Below, in pieces: positions 55,311-63,966 of a stretch of 64,000 nucleotides of DNA. Position 1 is the stretch's first letter. Each line of letters begins with the position of its first letter. The position numbers and the translations under genes are program-made. This stretch comes from Hyphomicrobiaceae bacterium (GTDB lineage Bacteria; Pseudomonadota; Alphaproteobacteria; Rhizobiales; Hyphomicrobiaceae). The stretch covers positions 181,984 through 245,983 of the forward strand of contig JALHOW010000007.1 in the NCBI GenBank assembly GCA_022842785.1, written 5' to 3'. The notes below the pieces were generated by a model. It did not search any database, was not told where the DNA came from, and saw nothing but the letters and a program-made list of their open reading frames with translations.

Positions 55311-55781
55311 TCACCCACCGTTGCGGATGTCCTGTACGGCTTGCTCGAGTGCCTGCAAGAATCGCGAGCGATCGCCCTTGGCGAATGCCGGCGGACCACC
55401 TCGGATGTCGCCGGTTTCGCGGAGGTGGGCCTTCAAGTCGCGCATCGCCCGTGACATGCCTATATTGTCAGGGGTGAAAGGCCGCCCGGTAGGTGTCAGC
55501 GCCCGGGCGCCCTTCTTCAGGCATCGCTCGGCGAGTGGGATATCCTGGGTCACGCAGATATCGGCGGCCGCGATTTCGTCGGCAATCCAGTCGTCGGCTG
55601 CGTCCGGGCCCTCGGCAACGATGCGGCGCTCCACCAAATGACTTGCCGGTAGCCGCATCCAAGCGTTCGAAACGAAGATGGTGGCGAGCCCGTGCCGCTC
55701 GGCCACTCGCACGATCTCGTCCTTGACCGGGCAAGCGTCGGCATCGACGAGGATGCGGATGATCGGTGGAGCGCTTGGCAT
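55311..55781 (-). CDS. YaiI/YqxD (DUF188, UPF0178) family protein
   Basis: 156 residues. DUF188 motifs: RILVDADACPVKDEIVRVAERHG, FVSNAW, GPDAADDWIADEIAAADICVTQDIPLAERCLKKGARALTPTGRPFTPDNIG. The Asp-rich loops (DADACP, DAADDW) suggest a PIN-like nuclease fold, but function is not established. It starts immediately after the stop of the partial frame upstream (55782-56030), which suggests translational coupling with a former or present neighbour. Confidence 0.9.
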   Translation of the reverse strand: MPSAPPIIRILVDADACPVKDEIVRVAERHGLATIFVSNAWMRLPASHLVERRIVAEGPDAADDWIADEIAAADICVTQDIPLAERCLKKGARALTPTGRPFTPDNIGMSRAMRDLKAHLRETGDIRGGPPAFAKGDRSRFLQALEQAVQDIRNGG

Positions 55782-56030
55782 TTACAGGCTTTCAGTTGTC
55801 ATGCGTCGCTCGTCGGCGGGGTGGATGAAGAAGACGGCGCAGTGCGGGCCATGGCCGCGGGCACAGTAGGTCGGTGCCCTCGTGAGGTCTACAGCGCCGA
55901 GGTTGGCGTGTCGGGGATCGAGCTCGTGGAATTGACAGTGGGCCCCCGCCGCTGCTTTCCACGGTCGAAGTGATCCGATAGCCTCCGTCAGGAGGTCGAC
56001 AAGACGGGCCAGCAGCGTACGACATGTGTC
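55782..56030 (-). CDS. coding-like partial frame, product unknown
   Basis: 82 codons from about 56030 to a TAA that abuts the DUF188 start codon. The sequence (LVDLLTEAIGSLRPWKAAAGAHCQFHEL ... YCARGHGPHCAVFFIHPADERRM) has GC-rich third positions like the real genes. I see no start codon with a ribosome site and do not recognise a family. It may be a 5'-truncated relic or a small gene with an unusual start. The stretch from 56031 to 56128, up to the LysR GTG, is otherwise featureless. Confidence 0.35.
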   Translation of the reverse strand, partial: DTCRTLLARLVDLLTEAIGSLRPWKAAAGAHCQFHELDPRHANLGAVDLTRAPTYCARGHGPHCAVFFIHPADERRMTTESL

Positions 56031-56128
56031 CTGCTGCGCTACACGTCTTCGCCAAGACTGCCATTGGGGCAGATTTCTCTGCCCTGGCCCGCAGAATAAC
56101 ATCCGCCGCGTGTCTGGGAGACGCGATC

Positions 56129-57031
56129 GTGAACGGGTTCGCTTGGGACGATTTGCGGTTCTTTCTCGCGGTGGCGCGTGAAGGAACACTCACAAGTGCG
56201 GCGCGTCGTCTCCGCACAGATCACACGACAGTAGGGCGGCGAATACGCGGGCTCGAAGAGAGTTTGGCTGCGAAGCTGTTTGATCGCTACCCCACGGGCT
56301 ACACCTTGACGCCGCTCGGCGACACTCTACTCGAGCATGCGGAACGCATGGAAGCCGTCGCGATCTCGGCTCAAGCGATTATCGATGAGAACAATCGCCC
56401 GATGTCCGGCTTGGTGCGGATCGGTGCGACGGATGGCTTTGGAGCCTTCTTCATAGCGCCACGTCTCGGCAAGCTCAGCAATCTGCATCCGGACCTCGAG
56501 ATCCAGCTTCTAGCCATGCCGCGGATATTCAGTTTGTCGCGGCGGGAAGCCGATCTGACGATCGGATTGGCACAGCCGGAGGAGGGCCGTCTCTATTCGC
56601 GAAAGATCATAGATTATGAGCTCGGCGTCTATGCATCAGGAGAGTATCTCGACGGGAGTAGAGCGGTAGAGAGTGTCGAGGATCTGCGCACTCACCCCTT
56701 CGTCAGCTACATCGATGAGCTGATCTACACCAAGGAACTCAACTACATTCCGCGGGTCGATCCGTCCATCCGTCCAACTCTGAAAAGCTCGAATCCAATT
56801 GCGCAGCTCAAGGCCCTTGTCAGCGGTTTTGGCCTTGGCGTTCTGCCGTGCTTCATGGCCGATGCGGAGCCGCTGCTCAGGAGGGTACTCGCCAATAAAG
56901 TGATTTTGCACAACACATTCTGGCTCATCACCCACGCGGACTTGCGCAGGCTCTCTCGCGTGCGGACGGTTGCAGACTTCATATACCGTGAGGTCAATGC
57001 GGAGCGGGCGCTGTTTCTGCCCTCAACATGA
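56129..57031 (+). CDS. LysR-family transcriptional regulator
   Basis: 300 residues from a GTG at 56129 with GGGAG upstream; a frame opening at 56024 has no ribosome site. The N-terminal HTH reads WDDLRFFLAVAREGTLTSAARRLRTDHTTVGRRIRGLEESLAAKLFDR, a Rhizobiales LysR subgroup. The effector-binding domain covers 90-290 (GLVRIGATDGFGAFFIAPRLGKLSNLHPDLEIQLL). It converges on the catabolic operon (stop 9 bp from the lyase-like gene), so it probably controls that operon in response to its substrate; no cognate site could be proposed from sequence alone. Confidence 0.9.
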   Translation: MNGFAWDDLRFFLAVAREGTLTSAARRLRTDHTTVGRRIRGLEESLAAKLFDRYPTGYTLTPLGDTLLEHAERMEAVAISAQAIIDENNRPMSGLVRIGATDGFGAFFIAPRLGKLSNLHPDLEIQLLAMPRIFSLSRREADLTIGLAQPEEGRLYSRKIIDYELGVYASGEYLDGSRAVESVEDLRTHPFVSYIDELIYTKELNYIPRVDPSIRPTLKSSNPIAQLKALVSGFGLGVLPCFMADAEPLLRRVLANKVILHNTFWLITHADLRRLSRVRTVADFIYREVNAERALFLPST

Positions 57032-57039
57032 GCGCGGCC

Positions 57040-57969
57040 CTAGGCCTGTTTGCGCACGCTGCTTCTGACACCGCATTGGAGCGCGTGGCTCAGTGGCTTC
57101 ACATCAAGCAGGTTGGCGACATCCTTCGCTGCAGCGATGACGGCCGCGGGATCGAGCCCCGTTGTAATGCCCATTTCGTGGAGCAGAGTGACGATGTCTT
57201 CGGTCGGGAGATTACCAACCGAAGCGACCGTATCAGGCATGGCGATACCGCCACCTATCCCACAAACCGATCCCTCTATCCAGCACGCACCGGCATCGAG
57301 AGCGGCGACGACATTGGCCATGCCGAAGCCCGCAAGATTGTGCACGTGAAACCCGAACTCGCAGTCTTTGAAGTCGCCCACCAAGCGCGCAAACAGACCG
57401 TTGACGTGGCGGGGATCCTCCATCCCCACGGAACCCGCCAGATAGAATCGGCGAATGCCCGCATTCCTGAGATGCCCAATGACACTCGCGACCTTCTCCT
57501 GCGGGATAGTGCCTTCGTAAGGGCACCACATGGACATGCCGACGGCCATAACAAAGCGACGCCCAGCCTTGTCGCTGATACGGAATGCTTCGCTCGCCTG
57601 AGATAGGGCTGCTTCAAGAGTCATGTTCTGATTCTTGCGCAAGTATGCCTCACTTACCGTGAGAAGCCCCAAAACCTCATCCACATTGGCTGATACCGCG
57701 CGATCTGCGCCTCGTGCGTTCGGGGCGAGACCCCGATAGATCGTGCCCGCCCGTCTTTTGATGCGCGCGCATACCTCCTCAGCATCGCGGAGATGCGGAA
57801 TAGCTCGCGGATGTGCGAAGGCGGTGACCTCGATAACCGAAAAGCCCGCTTCCGATAGCCGATCGATCATCGCGACTTTGGTATCGGTATCGACCCAGCG
57901 AGGAAAGCTCTGCAATCCGTCGCGCGGGGACACCTCGACGATTTCGACGCTATCAGGAAGCGCAAGCAT
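57040..57969 (-). CDS. HMG-CoA lyase-like protein lacking the catalytic cysteine
   Basis: 309 residues. The DRE-TIM lyase fold is clear: VEVSPRDGLQSFP (Arg16, Asp17), GFSVIEVTAF, and the metal ligands FHVHN (His208, His210). In hydroxymethylglutaryl-CoA lyases the loop SVAGLGGCPYAPGA holds the catalytic Cys; here it reads SVCGIGGGIAMP, with Gly at that position and a Cys five residues earlier (Cys236). The CPYEG segment near 149 is conserved. It therefore may cleave a different 3-hydroxyacyl-CoA, or act by another mechanism. It is the last gene of the Rieske-TRAP-CoA operon. Confidence 0.85.
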   Translation of the reverse strand: MLALPDSVEIVEVSPRDGLQSFPRWVDTDTKVAMIDRLSEAGFSVIEVTAFAHPRAIPHLRDAEEVCARIKRRAGTIYRGLAPNARGADRAVSANVDEVLGLLTVSEAYLRKNQNMTLEAALSQASEAFRISDKAGRRFVMAVGMSMWCPYEGTIPQEKVASVIGHLRNAGIRRFYLAGSVGMEDPRHVNGLFARLVGDFKDCEFGFHVHNLAGFGMANVVAALDAGACWIEGSVCGIGGGIAMPDTVASVGNLPTEDIVTLLHEMGITTGLDPAAVIAAAKDVANLLDVKPLSHALQCGVRSSVRKQA

Positions 57970-57983
57970 GGGGACGCGATCCT

Positions 57984-59213
57984 CTATGAATTATCGACAT
58001 GCTCTGGCGCGACCTCGATGCCCGCGGCTTGGAGATCGTCGGGTGCGAATCCAAGCATGTTGACAAGGATTTCTCGATTGTGCTGCCCGAGGCGTGGGCC
58101 GGCACTGCGGATCTCGCCAGGCGTGCGCGAAAACTTGCCGACGACGTCCTGCATGCGCAGCGTGCCGAGTTCATCGTCGGCAATTGGCACAATATTCTCG
58201 CGGGCCTGGATGTGTGGATCGGCGAAGATCTGCGCGATGTCGTTCACTGGTGAGATGGCGGCGTCGAATTTCACCAGTCGCGCGAGGAGATCCACTTGGT
58301 CGAAATTGATGATGGCCTTCTGGAGCACCTCGTCGAGGGCGGCTGCGTTTTTTATGCGCTCCCGGTTGTCCTTGAAGCGCGGGTCTTTGATAACCTCGGC
58401 GATCTCCAGAGCCTCGCAGATGCGCTCGAAGATCGACTGCGCACTGCCGCCGATCGAGACCCATTTGCCGTCGCGGGTCTGATACGTGTTACGCGGTGCG
58501 GTGAACGGCAGGCGCGAGCCGGAGCGCTGCTGAATAAGGCCGAGCTGATCGTAGTTGACCACCTGCGGACCGAGCAGAGTAAGCAACGTCTCGTAGATTG
58601 CGAGATCGATGATTTGGCCCCTGCCGCTTCGGCGCTGCTCGTGGAGGGCCATAGACGCCAGGTAGGCAGCCATGAGCCCGGTCGTCGAGTCGGCAAGGCC
58701 GAAGGCAGGTAAAAGCGGCGGGCGGTCCGGAAAGCCGGTGACGTGCGCGTAGCCAGCATAGGCCTCGGCGATCGTGCCAAAGCCAGGTCGTTGGCGGTAA
58801 GGACCAGTCTGCCCGTAGCCAGTGATGCGGACGATGATCAGAGCCGGATTGATGGCCATGAGAACGTCCGGGCCGAGGCCCCAACGTTCGAGCGTGCCAG
58901 TGCGGTAGTTCTCGAGCAGGATGTCGGCATCCTTGATCAGCCGCTTGACGATCTCGACGCCGAGGGGCGTGCGCATGTCCGCGGTCACGGAGCGCTTGCC
59001 GCGATTGACCATCTTGAAGTAGAGGCCGACGCCGTCCTTGCTCTCGCCCCAGTAGCGGATTTCGTCACCGCTCCCTGGGCGCTCGACCTTGATGACGTCG
59101 GCGCCGAAGTCGGCGAGATGCATCCCGCAGAGGGGCGCTGCAAGAAAACTCGCGATGTCGACGACCTTTACGCCCGCGAGCGGGAGGGCGCTCTCGGCGC
59201 TGGATTGTTGCAT
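57984..59213 (-). CDS. CaiB/BaiF family CoA transferase
   Basis: 409 residues. Class III features: AGVKVVDIASFLAAPLCGMHLADFGADVIKVERPGSGDEIRYWG, LLENYRTGTLERWGLG, RITGYGQTGPYRQRPGFGTIAEAYAGYAH and catalytic Asp175 in LADSTTGL. It would form the CoA thioester of the acid imported by the TRAP system, which the downstream lyase-like enzyme could split. It lies 44 bp after dctM and 14 bp before the lyase gene. Confidence 0.9.
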   Translation of the reverse strand: MQQSSAESALPLAGVKVVDIASFLAAPLCGMHLADFGADVIKVERPGSGDEIRYWGESKDGVGLYFKMVNRGKRSVTADMRTPLGVEIVKRLIKDADILLENYRTGTLERWGLGPDVLMAINPALIIVRITGYGQTGPYRQRPGFGTIAEAYAGYAHVTGFPDRPPLLPAFGLADSTTGLMAAYLASMALHEQRRSGRGQIIDLAIYETLLTLLGPQVVNYDQLGLIQQRSGSRLPFTAPRNTYQTRDGKWVSIGGSAQSIFERICEALEIAEVIKDPRFKDNRERIKNAAALDEVLQKAIINFDQVDLLARLVKFDAAISPVNDIAQIFADPHIQARENIVPIADDELGTLRMQDVVGKFSRTPGEIRSAGPRLGQHNREILVNMLGFAPDDLQAAGIEVAPEHVDNS

Positions 59214-59257
59214 GCCTTAACTCCGGCTCTTTCAGATCGCCATGGATGCCGGCTCGA

Positions 59258-60532
59258 CTAGCGAACCAGGAACAGGCTGATCGCAGGGATATACGTGATA
59301 AGCATGAGGGCGGCGAAGCGGGCGAACCAGAAAGGTGTCACCCCTCGTATGACTTCGCCAACCGGCATCTTCGCTATGCCAGCCATGACAAACAAATTGA
59401 GGCCGATGGGCGGCGTCAGCGTCGCGATCTCGACGTTGGCTACGTAGATCACGGCGAGATGGATGGGATCGACACCGAGCGCCATTCCGATCGGGAAGAT
59501 GATCGGCGCGGTGAGCACGATCATCGAGATGCCTTCGAGTGGCCCGCCTAGGATGAACAGGAGTACGTTCACCATGAACAGGAACTGCGCCTTGGTCATC
59601 CCGGACTCGCGGAAGAAGGTCGCGATGTCCGCAGCAATCCCGAGGCGCGCGAGCATGAAGCTCAGGATGTTGCCGCCGATGATCACGAGAAAGATCATGC
59701 AGCTCTGCATCACGGCATTCTGTCCCGAGCGCCAGACATCGCCGAGCGTGGCAGTGCGATAGACGAGAAGGCCGAGGACGACGGCGTAGACCAGCGCGAT
59801 GGCCGAAACTTCGGTCGGCGTGAGGAAACCGCCATAGATCGAGCCGAGGATGATGATCGGCATGACGAGCGCCGGCACTGCCGCGGGCAGGCGGCGCGCG
59901 AAGCCGCAGAAGTCGGGGCGCTGCGTCAGCACGCCATAGCCGCGCCGCCGGGAGATCACATAGGCGGTGACGATCAAGAGGAAAGCTTCGAGCAGTCCCG
60001 GAATGATGCCGGCCAGGAAGAGTTTGTCCACGGGTAGGCCGACTACGGCGCCGATGACGATGAAGGAGAGAGAAGGTGGGATCATCACGCCGAGGGTGCC
60101 GCCGACGGCCGCCAAGGCCGCGGCGAACTGCGCCGGATAGCCTTCCTTTTTTAGGCTCTCCACGGATGAAGCACCAACGGCGGCGGCCGTCGCAACGGAT
60201 GAGCCGCTGATAGCCGCAAAGAACACGCACGCCAGCAGGACTGTAACGGCGAGACCGCCGCGGATCGCGCGGGCGACGGTGCCGATCAGTTCTACGATCA
60301 CGGTCGCGATGCGACCGCGCATCATGAGGTCGCCTGTCCAGATGAAGAACGGGATCGCGACGAGTGCGAAGCTGTCGACGGACGTGAACGCGTTCTGCGC
60401 GATGGTGTGCAGCGGCACGCCCGAGGCGAAAAGCACGAGCAGTGCCCCGCACACGGCCATGGCGACAGCCATGTGCACGCCGATCGTGAAGAGCACCAGC
60501 ATAAAAAGAATGACTGAAGCAATCAGTGTCAT
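59258..60532 (-). CDS. dctM: TRAP transporter large permease (DctM)
   Basis: 424 residues with about twelve helices. DctM motifs: VAIPFFIWTGDLMM, FFAAISGSSVATAAAVGA, GGTLGVMIPPSLSFIVIGAVVGLPVDKLFLAGIIPGLL and LTPPIGLNLFVMAGIA near the end. It forms the Na+-coupled translocation pathway for C4-dicarboxylates or other organic acids. It starts 4 bp after the small permease gene. The initial ATG is preceded by a short purine stretch inside that gene. Confidence 0.93.
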   Translation of the reverse strand: MTLIASVILFMLVLFTIGVHMAVAMAVCGALLVLFASGVPLHTIAQNAFTSVDSFALVAIPFFIWTGDLMMRGRIATVIVELIGTVARAIRGGLAVTVLLACVFFAAISGSSVATAAAVGASSVESLKKEGYPAQFAAALAAVGGTLGVMIPPSLSFIVIGAVVGLPVDKLFLAGIIPGLLEAFLLIVTAYVISRRRGYGVLTQRPDFCGFARRLPAAVPALVMPIIILGSIYGGFLTPTEVSAIALVYAVVLGLLVYRTATLGDVWRSGQNAVMQSCMIFLVIIGGNILSFMLARLGIAADIATFFRESGMTKAQFLFMVNVLLFILGGPLEGISMIVLTAPIIFPIGMALGVDPIHLAVIYVANVEIATLTPPIGLNLFVMAGIAKMPVGEVIRGVTPFWFARFAALMLITYIPAISLFLVR

Positions 60533-60536
60533 GGCA

Positions 60537-61103
60537 CTATTCGATCTCGATCGTTTCAGCGAACACGGTCCGCCGCGTCAGGCCACGCCAGAGTGCGCCG
60601 AGATAGAAAATGAGCAGCATGGCCGCGCCGATCGGGAGCATGATCTGGATGCGCCACATCTCAATGTCCAACTCGGACTCGGTGAGCATACCGTTCCGAT
60701 AGAGCTGCATGGTCTGCAGCGCGCCCGCGTAGAAGAGGAAGCCCGCGAACAGCACGCCGCAGATGGCCGAGATCACATCGCAGAGATGTTGGATGCGCGG
60801 CGGCAGCTTGCGGTGCACGAAGTCCGCGCGGATGTGAAAGCCGTGCCGCGCCGACAGCGCGAGGCAGAGGAAGAATGCCCAAACGACCGCGTAGCGAACG
60901 AGCTCCTCGACACCGTGGTAGCTCGCACCGATCGTGATGCGGATGCCGGCCTCGAAGAGCATGAGCGACATCGCCACGGCGAAGCACAGGACGCCGAGGT
61001 TGAGGACGATCTTGTCCTCGAACCATTCCCAGGCCTGGAATAGGCGGTTCGCCGGGGGTGGCGACGACGGTATCGCCGCCCCCTCGTCAGGATCAGCCGC
61101 CAT
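60537..61103 (-). CDS. dctQ: TRAP transporter small permease (DctQ)
   Basis: 188 residues with four helices. Characteristic segments: LFQAWEWFEDKIVLNLGVLCFAVAMSLMLFEAGIRITIGASYHGVEELVRYAVVWAFFLCLALSARHGFHIRADFV and RTVFAETIEIE at the end. DctQ bridges the large permease and the binding protein. Its ATG overlaps the DctP stop by 11 bp, as is frequent in TRAP operons. Transmembrane composition is typical. Confidence 0.9.
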   Translation of the reverse strand: MAADPDEGAAIPSSPPPANRLFQAWEWFEDKIVLNLGVLCFAVAMSLMLFEAGIRITIGASYHGVEELVRYAVVWAFFLCLALSARHGFHIRADFVHRKLPPRIQHLCDVISAICGVLFAGFLFYAGALQTMQLYRNGMLTESELDIEMWRIQIMLPIGAAMLLIFYLGALWRGLTRRTVFAETIEIE

Positions 61104-62094
61104 GGCGTTTGACGATCTCGCCGTAGGCCTTCATGGCGTCGGGGAAGCGGCCCTCAAAGCCCTTGACGACGCTCTCGACGGCTTTGCGGAAAGGCGCGGC
61201 TTCCTCGGCGTTGGCTGCCCAGAAGGTGCCGCCCTGCTTGGTCATGACCTCGATTTCTTCGTGGTCCTTCTTGATGGCCTGCGCCCACTGCGTCGACGCG
61301 AACTCCGCCATCGTGTCACGAATGATCTTCTGGTCCTCGGCACTGAGACCATCGAGCCACTTCTTGTCGACGGCAACCGCGTAGGTCAGCAGACCCAGCC
61401 CGGGAACGAGGCTCGCCTGTTTGGCCGTGTTGCCGACAATGCGCGCCCATGCGGAACCTGAGGTCACAATGCCGTCGATGGCGCCCGTCGCCAGCGCCAT
61501 GCTCATTTCGCTCGCCGCGATCGATGTCGGGCTGCCGCCATAGGCGCGGATGATGTCGGACTGGATGCGGCCGCCGGTGACGCGCACCTTCTGGCCCTTG
61601 AGGTCGGCCAGCTTGCGGATCGGCCGTTCCTTGAACAGGAAAAAGAGGTCCGTCGTGCGCAGCAGCGCCAGCACCTCGATGTTCTTCGGCTCCGTGAAGG
61701 AGGAGACGAGCTTGGTCACGTCCTTGGCGAAGGCCGGCTTCATCATCAGCTCGTCGCTGAGGACGAAGGGAAGAATGAGCATGCCGACGCGCTGGTCGAT
61801 GGCTTCCAGATTGACGCTCGCCGGCCAGGTGATGTGGACGGCGCCCGTGCCGAGTGCGCCGACGGCATCGCGATCGTTGTAGAGCTGCGATGCAGGGAAG
61901 ACCTTTGCCGTAATGCGCCCGTTCGAATTTTTGGCCAGCATCTCGGCGTACTGGTTCATCTCAGTGGTCTTCCAGTGCGTCGAAGCCACCTCGTTCGTCA
62001 TGATGATCTCGATCTTGGCCTGCGCGAGCGCCGCCCCCGTCGAGATGCTACATGCGACGGCAAGCGCCGCCAGCCTCCAGGCCATATTCCTCAT
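61093..62094 (-). CDS. dctP: TRAP transporter substrate-binding protein (DctP)
   Basis: 333 residues from the ATG at 62094, five bases after GGAGG; starts at 62106 (GTG) and 62097 are also in frame. Signal peptide (MRNMAWRLAALAVACSISTGAALAQA). DctP/SBP_bac_7 motifs: ASTHWKTTEMNQYAEMLAKNSNGRITAKVFPASQLYNDRDAVGAL, and the arginine-bearing region VRVTGGRIQSDIIRAYGGSPTSI with the binding Arg in RTTDLFF. It captures the organic acid in the periplasm. The first TRAP gene, 74 bp after the amidohydrolase. Confidence 0.92.
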   Translation of the reverse strand: MRNMAWRLAALAVACSISTGAALAQAKIEIIMTNEVASTHWKTTEMNQYAEMLAKNSNGRITAKVFPASQLYNDRDAVGALGTGAVHITWPASVNLEAIDQRVGMLILPFVLSDELMMKPAFAKDVTKLVSSFTEPKNIEVLALLRTTDLFFLFKERPIRKLADLKGQKVRVTGGRIQSDIIRAYGGSPTSIAASEMSMALATGAIDGIVTSGSAWARIVGNTAKQASLVPGLGLLTYAVAVDKKWLDGLSAEDQKIIRDTMAEFASTQWAQAIKKDHEEIEVMTKQGGTFWAANAEEAAPFRKAVESVVKGFEGRFPDAMKAYGEIVKRHGG

Positions 62095-62168
62095 CATTTC
62101 CTCCACCCAGTCGCGGAGCTCTCCGGCCCCAATTTTATCGTTGTCGTCTTAGTGTGTTTCTCCGCCCG

Positions 62169-63296
62169 CTACAGGCGCAGCACCTTGAGCGCGTTCTCAC
62201 GGAAGATCATGCGGCGCGCTTCCTCCGGCAGGAAGGCTAGGCTCTGTGCCGGCATGTCGTTGTCCCAGTGGGGGTAGTCCGAGCTGAACATGAGCAGGTC
62301 GTAGCCAAGCAGCTTGACCAGCGTGTGCAGATCCTCGGTGCGCTCAGGTTCGTCGAGCGGCTGCGTCGAGAGCCGGACGTTGTCGTGGATGTAGTCGATC
62401 GGCGATTTCTTCACCCAGGGTGTCTCGTGACGCAGGCTCCGCCACGTGCGGTCCATGCGCCAGAGCAGTGGCAGGAGCCAGTTGAAGCCATACTCGACGT
62501 ACATGAACTTCAGGCCGGGGAATTTTTCGAACGTGCCGTTGAATACGAGGCTGGTGAGGCTCGCTTCGCCGATTTGCGAAAGCGAGACGTAGCGCTCGAT
62601 GTAGCTCTCCGGCCAGCCGACGGCCGTGTGCGGGGCGCCGTAGTACACGCTGTCGGCGCCGGTCAGGTGGTTCATGATCGGCAGGCCCTGGCGATGCGCT
62701 TCCGCATAGATCGGATCGTAGTGCCGGTTGCCCATGCGGATGTTGAGCATGGGCAGCGACACCGCGGCGACCGCCGGGTTCGATGCGAGTCGACGGATCT
62801 CCGCCGCGCCCGCCTCGGGGTTCTGCACGGGTACTGAGATGGCGAGGCGCAGCGGTCCGTTGCCAGTGAGCTTCCAGTTGTCGAGGAAGAAATCGTTGAA
62901 GGCCGAGCACAGAACTGCGCTCTCGTCCGGCCCCGCGAGGGCTGCGGCCATGGCGCCCGGCTGGAGGCAGTTGAGGACGCCGATTTCGACGCCGTTGGGA
63001 TCGAGGAAATCCGACTTGATGTAGGCCGGATCCGAGCCGCCGGGGCCGCCATCGGGGGTCTTGGCATCGCTCCTGAGGGCCGAGCCATTGGGATGCTCGA
63101 AGCGCAGCGTCAGGGGCGCCACGGTGACGACCTCGGCCGACTTCTGCTTGAGCCGCTTCTGCCAGCTCAGCGGCATGTATGGGTAAAGCGACTTCATGCC
63201 ACCCTTCACGATCGGGTGGATGTCGGTGTCGATGATCCCCAGGCGATCGCCTTTGGGGGAGGCTGGGCGTTTCGCCGCCAGTGTGTCAGCGCTCAT
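62169..63296 (-). CDS. amidohydrolase-2 family (ACMSD-like) metal-dependent hydrolase
   Basis: 375 residues. The TIM-barrel metal site is indicated by IIDTDIHPI (Asp25, His27; a variant of the D-x-H-x-H pattern), His in MNHLTGADSV and the C-terminal FSSDYPHWDND. The family includes 2-amino-3-carboxymuconate semialdehyde decarboxylase and gamma-resorcylate decarboxylase, as well as true hydrolases. It is 39 bp after the Rieske gene and upstream of the TRAP genes. It may decarboxylate or open the imported substrate; the reaction is inferred from family only. Confidence 0.85.
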   Translation of the reverse strand: MSADTLAAKRPASPKGDRLGIIDTDIHPIVKGGMKSLYPYMPLSWQKRLKQKSAEVVTVAPLTLRFEHPNGSALRSDAKTPDGGPGGSDPAYIKSDFLDPNGVEIGVLNCLQPGAMAAALAGPDESAVLCSAFNDFFLDNWKLTGNGPLRLAISVPVQNPEAGAAEIRRLASNPAVAAVSLPMLNIRMGNRHYDPIYAEAHRQGLPIMNHLTGADSVYYGAPHTAVGWPESYIERYVSLSQIGEASLTSLVFNGTFEKFPGLKFMYVEYGFNWLLPLLWRMDRTWRSLRHETPWVKKSPIDYIHDNVRLSTQPLDEPERTEDLHTLVKLLGYDLLMFSSDYPHWDNDMPAQSLAFLPEEARRMIFRENALKVLRL

Positions 63297-63335
63297 TTTC
63301 CTGCCCTTTGCTGTCAGCTTGTGATCCAGGCACGG

Positions 63336-63698
63336 CTAGATCTTCACGAAGACTTTCCCGTCGCGAACTTCGGTGGGAAATTTGCGCAACTTGCCGCGGG
63401 TGATACCGAACAGGCTCGTGCCTGTTTCGATATCGAACTCGTAGCCATGCCACGGGCATTTGAGGACTTTGCCGTCGTTGGCGAAGATGAGTTCACCGGG
63501 AGCGCTGGGCAGCATCGTTCCGCCAACAGGCCCCTTGCAAACCGGCGCCCCCTTGTGCGGGCAGATGTTCAGCACCGCGTGAACGACACCATTAGCCTCG
63601 CGCAGGATGCCGATCTGCCGGCGTCCGACTTCGACAATCCGCATCACGCCAATATCGAAGCTCTCCAGGGCTCCGACGGGCGTTCCCTCTAGTTCCAT
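63336..63698 (-). CDS. Rieske-type [2Fe-2S] ferredoxin
   Basis: 120 residues. Cluster ligands: CPHKGAPVC (Cys46, His48) and CPWHGYEFD (Cys81, His84), with the typical ferredoxin spacing and ETGTSL near the second loop. Stand-alone Rieske proteins carry electrons to ring-hydroxylating oxygenases or similar. No oxygenase or ferredoxin reductase gene exists in this window. It is the first gene of the operon (amidohydrolase, TRAP, CoA transferase, lyase-like). The 183-bp spacer to tRNA-Tyr probably holds the operon promoter. Confidence 0.92.
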   Translation of the reverse strand: MELEGTPVGALESFDIGVMRIVEVGRRQIGILREANGVVHAVLNICPHKGAPVCKGPVGGTMLPSAPGELIFANDGKVLKCPWHGYEFDIETGTSLFGITRGKLRKFPTEVRDGKVFVKI

Positions 63699-63881
63699 CG
63701 CCCTACCGCCGTCTTTTGAGTCTTTCTACTCAGCGCGATCATTCAGCAGGTTGAGCGTTTCATCTATGGGCAAAAGCGCAGAGGGGGCGGGCAATAATGC
63801 ACTGAGCTAGGAGCGAGTTCGACCAACTGCGTGATGCAGGCTCTCAATCATCAGTGTCACGGGGGTGTAACTGCGGAAATT

Positions 63882-63966
63882 TGGTGGAGAGGGTTGGATT
63901 CGAACCAACGTAGGCGAAGCCAACGGATTTACAGTCCGTCCCCTTTAGCCACTCGGGCACCTCTCC
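63882..63966 (-). tRNA. tRNA-Tyr (anticodon GTA)
   Basis: A class II cloverleaf on the minus strand: acceptor GGAGAGG/CCTCTCC, anticodon arm ACGGA-CTGTAAA-TCCGT with anticodon GTA, a long variable arm (around GGCTTCGCC), T-arm ending GGTTCGAATCC and an encoded CCA. The length is 85 nt including CCA. It begins 183 bp beyond the Rieske gene. Confidence 0.95.
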
